NCBI GenBank assembly: GCA_964487415.1
Contig: CAZAPQ010000011.1
Coordinates: 1-9,830, forward strand
Direction of reading: 5' to 3'
Length of the DNA: 9,830 nucleotides
Origin: DRVV01 sp964487415
GTDB lineage: Archaea; Thermoproteota; Bathyarchaeia; Bathyarchaeales; Bathycorpusculaceae
This document shows, piece by piece, positions 6,060 to 9,830 of this stretch. The position numbers and the translations under genes are program-made. How positions within the stretch are numbered: position 1 is the stretch's first letter; the number at the start of each line of letters is the position of its first letter. Under the pieces are notes generated by a model. That model was not told where the DNA came from, did not search any database, and was given only the letters and a program-made list of their open reading frames with translations.

Positions 6060-7913
6060 GTGAGCAAGGAAAAGGGCTTTTTTGGTTACATGGGACGAAT
6101 TTTGAGGGTTGATTTAACGCATGGCAAATGGTCTGCAGAGCCTCTGAGGATGGATCTGGCAGAAAACTTCGTTGGGGGCCGCGGCTTCGGCATTAAAATC
6201 CTTTTCGACGAAGTTCCTAAAGGCGTTGATCCTCTAAGCCCGGACAATAAATTAGTTATAACTACGGGTCCATTAGGGGGCACTAAGGCCCAGTCGACAA
6301 GCAGATGGATAGCCCAATTCAAGTCTCCCCTTACTGGCATATACTGCCGAAGTGTTGCTGGCGGTTTCTTTGGCGCCGAGATGAAGTTTGCAGGCTACGA
6401 TGTAATCATTATTGAAGGGCGCGCTGAAAAGCCTGTGTATTTGTGGATAAATGATGACAAGGTTGAGTTCAGAGATGCCTCCAAAGTTTGGGGTATGACA
6501 ACCTTGAGTGCAAGGGATTTCATCCGCGAGGAGACTGATGAGAGGGCTAGAATGGCTATGATAGGGCCGGCTGGAGAGAAGCTGGTTAAGATCTCGGCGA
6601 TAGTTACTGATGACATGCGGACAGCTTCGAGGGGCGGCGGCGGCGCGGTTATGGGTTCAAAGAACCTTAAAGCCATAGTTGTGAAGGGATCGAAGAAGGT
6701 TGCAATATATGACGAGGAGGCCTTCGATGAGGCTGTTAAGGAACAAATTGAAACCTACCGTAAAAACCCAGCGCTTGAGCACTTCAGGAGTTTAGGCACG
6801 GATGGCATCGTTTACCTATTCTATACGATGGGCAACTTTCCAACATATAACTTTAAACAGCTACCCCTAGAGGGAGTGCATAGATTTGCACCGGAGGTTC
6901 TGGCAAGTTACGTAGTTAAACATGGCGGATGCTATAGCTGCATGATGAGATGCTGGAAGACCTTTAAGCTTACAAATGGTCCATATGGAGGCATCGTTTG
7001 GGAATTTCCAGAGTATGAAACCCACTGGTCCTATGGCGGAGTTCTGGGGAACTGTAACATAGAATCTATAACAGTTGCTAACATGCTTTCAGACCTATAT
7101 GGCTTGGACACAATATCCACCGGAGTTGCCATAGCCTTCGCCATGGAGCTCTATGAGAAGGGGATAATAAGCAAGAGCGAAACTGACGGGCTGGAGTTGA
7201 GATGGGGTGATCCTGACGTAGTTGTGGAGATGGTTAGGCGTATAGCCCTAAGAATAGGCTTAGGCCATCTGCTTGGAGAGGGTGTTAAAAAGGCTGCTGA
7301 GGTTATTGGAAGGGGATCAGAAAAGTATGCCATGCATATCAAGGGTCTTGAACTTCCAGCCTATGACCCCCGCTCAGTAAAGGCGCATGGGCTTAACTTT
7401 GTAACATCTACAATTGGGGCCAGCCACTGCTTAGGATGGAACAAGTTTGAGATTTTAGGTGTACCGCGGAAGGTGGACCCATTTACGACGGAGGGTAAGG
7501 GCGAGCTAACCAAGCTTGTCCAGGATGAAACTGCAAGTGTTGAAACTGCGGTTTTCTGTGCTTTTCCATTAAGTAACACCATGATAACGCTGGACTTGTA
7601 CAGCAAGCTGTTGCACGCCGCCACGGGCATTGAAAAGTTTAAGGATCCAAGATATCTGCAGCTTGTAGGCGAGAGAATCTTCAACCTTGAAAGAGCCTTC
7701 CTGGTCCGAGAAGGGGTTAATGCGAATCAAGACACCGCGCCTGAAAGAATCGTTAAGGAGCACGTGCCAAGGGAACCGTCAAAGGGTCAAGTTTTCGAGC
7801 TGGATGTTCTACTAAAGGACTACTACAGGGCTAGGGGCTGGAATGAGCGGGGGATACCAACAAAGGAGAAGCTTGAAGAACTAGGCCTTGCCAGTGTGGC
7901 TGAGCAAATCTGA
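6060..7913 (+). CDS. aor: Tungsten-dependent aldehyde:ferredoxin oxidoreductase
   Basis: The enzyme oxidises aldehydes to carboxylic acids, passing electrons to ferredoxin, using a tungsten bis-pterin centre and one 4Fe-4S cluster in the cytosol. From GTG 6060 the protein has 617 residues, normal for the family. It opens with the family signature FFGYMGRILRVDLT. GGRGFGIKILFDEVP follows, then RSVAGGFFGAEMKFAGYD and GGGGAVMGSKNLKAI, all pterin-contacting regions. The cluster ligands are C291-x2-C294-x3-C298 and a distant C500 (VFCAFP), nearly the spacing of the Pyrococcus furiosus enzyme. EYET (318-321) and DPRS (436-439) are also present, and the end DYYRARGWNERGIPT is typical. An earlier in-frame TTG at 6009 would add 17 residues with no family match. 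The MoaD-like gene 31 bases downstream likely supports cofactor synthesis. The aldehyde substrate cannot be read from sequence; it may be AOR proper or a close paralogue. Confidence 0.95.
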   Translation: MSKEKGFFGYMGRILRVDLTHGKWSAEPLRMDLAENFVGGRGFGIKILFDEVPKGVDPLSPDNKLVITTGPLGGTKAQSTSRWIAQFKSPLTGIYCRSVAGGFFGAEMKFAGYDVIIIEGRAEKPVYLWINDDKVEFRDASKVWGMTTLSARDFIREETDERARMAMIGPAGEKLVKISAIVTDDMRTASRGGGGAVMGSKNLKAIVVKGSKKVAIYDEEAFDEAVKEQIETYRKNPALEHFRSLGTDGIVYLFYTMGNFPTYNFKQLPLEGVHRFAPEVLASYVVKHGGCYSCMMRCWKTFKLTNGPYGGIVWEFPEYETHWSYGGVLGNCNIESITVANMLSDLYGLDTISTGVAIAFAMELYEKGIISKSETDGLELRWGDPDVVVEMVRRIALRIGLGHLLGEGVKKAAEVIGRGSEKYAMHIKGLELPAYDPRSVKAHGLNFVTSTIGASHCLGWNKFEILGVPRKVDPFTTEGKGELTKLVQDETASVETAVFCAFPLSNTMITLDLYSKLLHAATGIEKFKDPRYLQLVGERIFNLERAFLVREGVNANQDTAPERIVKEHVPREPSKGQVFELDVLLKDYYRARGWNERGIPTKEKLEELGLASVAEQI

Positions 7914-7944
7914 AATCACTACTCCTTCTTTTTATGTGATTTTA

Positions 7945-8217
7945 ATGAAGGTTCGCGTAAGGTTTGTGGGGGATTTACAGCAAAAGGTCGGCATGACCGA
8001 TTCATGGATTTTTCTGCCGGAGGGAGCCACCGTTAAGGAGGCGCTAGTGGAGTTTAGGAAGAGGGGAGTAAAATTGGACTTGGAGAATTCGAGCATGGTT
8101 ATTTTTGTTAATGGCAGAAGGTTGGATTTTATGGGAGGCATCAACTCACCCCTCAAAGACTTGGATGAGATTGTGGTTATGCCCATCATAGCCGGTGGAA
8201 ACGGCACACAGGGCTGA
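7945..8217 (+). CDS. MoaD/ThiS/SAMP-like beta-grasp sulfur carrier or modifier
   Basis: The product is 90 residues with the ubiquitin-like beta-grasp order: strand KVRVRFVGDL, strand WIFLPEGATVKEAL leading into the helix, then VIFVNGRRLDFMGG, PLKDLDEIVVMPIIAGG. Proteins of this type carry sulfur as a C-terminal Gly-Gly thiocarboxylate for pterin cofactor synthesis, or serve as archaeal protein modifiers after activation by an E1-like enzyme. It sits 31 bases after AOR, a tungstopterin enzyme, in the same direction, which favours the cofactor role. The odd feature is that Gly84-Gly85 is not terminal: five residues (NGTQG) follow before the stop, so activation would need trimming. The start is ATG 7945; the same frame extends to an ATG at 7888 inside AOR, but those residues do not fit the fold. 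Confidence 0.88.
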   Translation: MKVRVRFVGDLQQKVGMTDSWIFLPEGATVKEALVEFRKRGVKLDLENSSMVIFVNGRRLDFMGGINSPLKDLDEIVVMPIIAGGNGTQG

Positions 8218-8220
8218 GGA

Positions 8221-8814
8221 TCATCGCATACAGAAATACCAGAGGACCCCGTCAAGAATGTACTGGATTGCAATAGCAGCTGTTAAAAGCGCCATGAGTT
8301 TTGAAATAACAATCGAGCCCGAATTTCCTAGAAAACTGTATATTGAATCTATAAGTTTCAAAATTGCCTGCACAATAGCGAATACTATAAGCACGGATAA
8401 TATTGCAACTATAATACCTGACGTTTGAAGATACAATATCGTAGTGGTTATGGCTCCGGGACCCACCAGTAATGGAAAGCCTATGGGAACCACGCCTACG
8501 CTTTCAGGCTGAGTTGTCTCCTCCCATTCCCCGCGAACCAGCATTTTTATTGAAATTATCAAAAGCAAAATTCCCCCTGCAATCATAAAGCTATATATGG
8601 ATATTCCAAAAAGTGAGAGTATCTGCTGGCCCATTAACGCAAAGGAAACAAGCAAAATAAAACCTGTGACTACAGCCGTGCGGAAAGCCTTCTGCCTTGT
8701 CTCCTTAGACATGTTTCTGGTCAGACCTATAAAAATTGGGATGTTTCCTACTGGATCAACTATTATGAATAAGGTTATAGCAGCCTTGGCCAAGCTTAAA
8801 AGAAGCTCCAACAT
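8221..8814 (-). CDS. MarC-family integral membrane protein
   Basis: This is a 197-residue polytopic membrane protein with about six hydrophobic segments. The MarC/UPF0056 signatures are visible: DPVGNIPIF near the end of the first segment, and FPLLVGPGAITT before the fourth. The family resembles LysE-type exporters, but no substrate is established. The name comes from an old link to multiple antibiotic resistance that was later questioned. I prefer ATG 8814, with GGTG six bases upstream; an in-frame GTG at 8823 overlaps that ribosome site. It lies downstream of the 23S rRNA gene in the same direction. It converges on the MoaD-like gene, with stops three bases apart. Confidence 0.9.
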   Translation of the reverse strand: MLELLLSLAKAAITLFIIVDPVGNIPIFIGLTRNMSKETRQKAFRTAVVTGFILLVSFALMGQQILSLFGISIYSFMIAGGILLLIISIKMLVRGEWEETTQPESVGVVPIGFPLLVGPGAITTTILYLQTSGIIVAILSVLIVFAIVQAILKLIDSIYSFLGNSGSIVISKLMALLTAAIAIQYILDGVLWYFCMR

Positions 8815-8958
8815 TGCCTTCACCTTTTCTAGACTATGGTTGGCGGATTGCTTAAATGTTATTTAGAAACTCAAGGTCAAGATTGTGTCATACGGAAAAT
8901 TTCTAGCCATGCATAGGCCAAAGTTGGTTCACAGCAAAATCGTCCAGACACCGTCTAT

Positions 8959-8974
8959 GCCCGACACCTCGGGC
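8959..8974 (-). other. Perfect hairpin at or just past the 23S rRNA 3' end
   Basis: GCCCGA and TCGGGC form a 6-bp stem around a 4-base loop. It may be the last helix of the mature rRNA or part of precursor processing; I cannot place the exact 3' end. A T-run (GATTTTGC) follows on the minus strand near 8936-8943. Confidence 0.4.
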
Positions 8975-9285
8975 GATTGGGGGCCGCAGGCTGAGCTGGT
9001 CGGCCGAAGCCTTCCAGCGTACACCCCGGCTCCATCAACCCCGTCTTATACGGGAGCCCTCGTCCCACGGGCTCGGGCTGTTACCAGCCCAGCCATTAGT
9101 GGGAATGGCTGCCTATTTTCGGGAGGGGCTTCGGGCTTAGATGCTTTCAGCCCTTATCCCCGGCGGCGTGGCTGCCCGGCGTCTGCCCTGTCGGACAACC
9201 GGTAAACTATTGGCCGCAGCGTCCCGTTCCTCTCGTACTGGGGACCCTTTCCCCTCAGGCAGCCAGCACTCCCAGCAGATAAAGT

Positions 9286-9333
<48 letters not shown>

Positions 9334-9413
9334 AGGCGAGCAGCCTCACCCTTGGCCCCTTATGCAGGGCCAGGATGGGAAGAGCCGACATCGAGGTACC
9401 AAGCCGCGGGGTC

Positions 9414-9530
9414 GATGGGGACTCTCGCCCGCGACGAGCCTGTTATCCCCGGGGTAACTTTTCTGACACATCCGGCCCCCACCAATGGGGACACGGATGA
9501 TCGCTAGGCCCGGCTTTCGCCCCCGGATCC
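9414..9530 (-). repeat. Duplicated 23S segment, copy B (fits the 3' context)
   Basis: These 117 bases match 9561-9677 with five substitutions and no gaps. In rRNA direction, copy B continues normally into ATCGAC, CCCGCGG, CTTGGTACC and the rest of domain V. On its 5' side it follows a homopolymer tract instead of the hairpin strand CTGGATCC expected to pair with it. Confidence 0.9.
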
Positions 9531-9547
9531 CCCCCCCGGGGGGGCCC
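9531..9547. repeat. Homopolymer palindrome (C7 G7 C3) between the two copies
   Basis: Seven C's and seven G's form a perfect 14-base palindrome, with two more C's from the preceding GGATCC and three C's after. Nothing like it belongs in this part of a 23S gene, and it sits exactly where the two copies meet. Confidence 0.85.
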
Positions 9548-9560
9548 AGCCCGCGGGTTG

Positions 9561-9677
9561 GATGGGGACTCTCGCCCGCGGCGAGCCTGTTATCCCCGGG
9601 GTAACTTTTCTGCCACATCCAGCCCCCACCAATGGGGACATGGATGATCGCTAGGCCCGGCTTTCGCCCCTGGATCC
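9561..9677 (-). repeat. Duplicated 23S segment, copy A (fits the 5' context)
   Basis: This copy is joined to normal upstream rRNA. Its GGATCCAG pairs with CTGGATCC about 18 bases earlier. It departs from the conserved sequence right after GTCCCCATC (plus 9558-9566), where the universal GAC is replaced by CAA. It then reads CCCGCGGGCTGGG and runs into the C/G tract instead of reaching GGTACC. Confidence 0.9.
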
Positions 9678-9830
9678 CTCACTGTGGAGGATCCAGTCAG
9701 GCCGGCTTTTGCCCTTGCACTCTACGACGGGTTTCTGACCCGTCTGAGCCGACCTTAGGGCGCCCTTGATATCTTTTCAAGGGCGTGCCGCCCCAGCCAA
9801 ACTGCCCACCTGCCGTTGTTCCGGCGCCGA

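Noticed and set aside
7888..7944. Longer start for the MoaD-like protein
   Set aside because: It would overlap AOR by 26 bases and add 19 residues that do not fit the beta-grasp fold; ATG 7945 begins exactly at the first strand.
8885..9205. Open frames on the plus strand within the 23S region
   Set aside because: The DNA is rRNA with conserved structural landmarks; the frames arise by chance from high G+C.
9346..9618. A 90-codon minus-strand frame with internal amino-acid repeats
   Set aside because: The repeats come from the duplicated rRNA segment, not from a repeat protein.
9414..9677. An archaeal rRNA intron as the cause of the extra sequence
   Set aside because: The extra bases are a copy of the exon itself, not unrelated intron sequence. 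No bulge-helix-bulge splice motif or homing endonuclease frame is visible at the join.

Overview
The window comes from an archaeon, most likely a TACK-group organism such as a Bathyarchaeia member (lineage is my inference). Supporting this are an archaeal RuvBL/TIP49 ATPase, the archaeal tRNA methyltransferase TrmY, a tungsten aldehyde:ferredoxin oxidoreductase (AOR), archaeal-style 23S rRNA, tRNAs with encoded CCA, TATA/BRE-like promoters and short 5' leaders.

Left part (1-1570, all minus strand): the N-terminal part of a tyrosine integrase runs off the left edge. It lies just beyond the 3' end of an intact tRNA-Pro(UGG), the usual geometry of an element integrated at a tRNA gene. Next come a small Cys-rich zinc-ribbon protein, a small protein that may have a roadblock/LC7-like fold, and tRNA-Thr(CGU).

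Middle part: on the plus strand, thiL (thiamine-monophosphate kinase) is followed after one base by a radical SAM gene of the AmmeMemoRadiSam/COG1180 type. That gene is broken by a single-base frameshift in an A tract near 3041. On the minus strand lie the TIP49/RuvBL ATPase and, upstream of it, trmY. A divergent promoter region then leads to a plus-strand pair, AOR and a MoaD/ThiS-like beta-grasp protein. The pair fits tungstopterin enzyme biology, since MoaD-type proteins donate sulfur for the pterin cofactor. A MarC-family membrane protein converges on it from the minus strand with only 3 bases between stop codons.

Right part (about 8976-9830, minus strand): the 3' portion of a 23S rRNA gene, from roughly domain V helix 80 to the 3' end. 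It contains an abnormal near-tandem duplication of 117 bases (95.7% identical, 147 bases apart) covering the segment that leads into the peptidyl-transferase centre. The copies are separated by a C9-G7-C3 tract. Two of the five differences form a compensated base pair, so both copies look derived from functional rRNAs. An assembly junction between strain variants is the simplest explanation, but a real rRNA duplication is not excluded.

There are no CRISPR arrays, no complete insertion sequences and no clear new multi-gene system. The items most worth checking are the 23S duplication, the integrase/tRNA junction, the frameshifted radical SAM gene and the MoaD-like protein with residues beyond its Gly-Gly.
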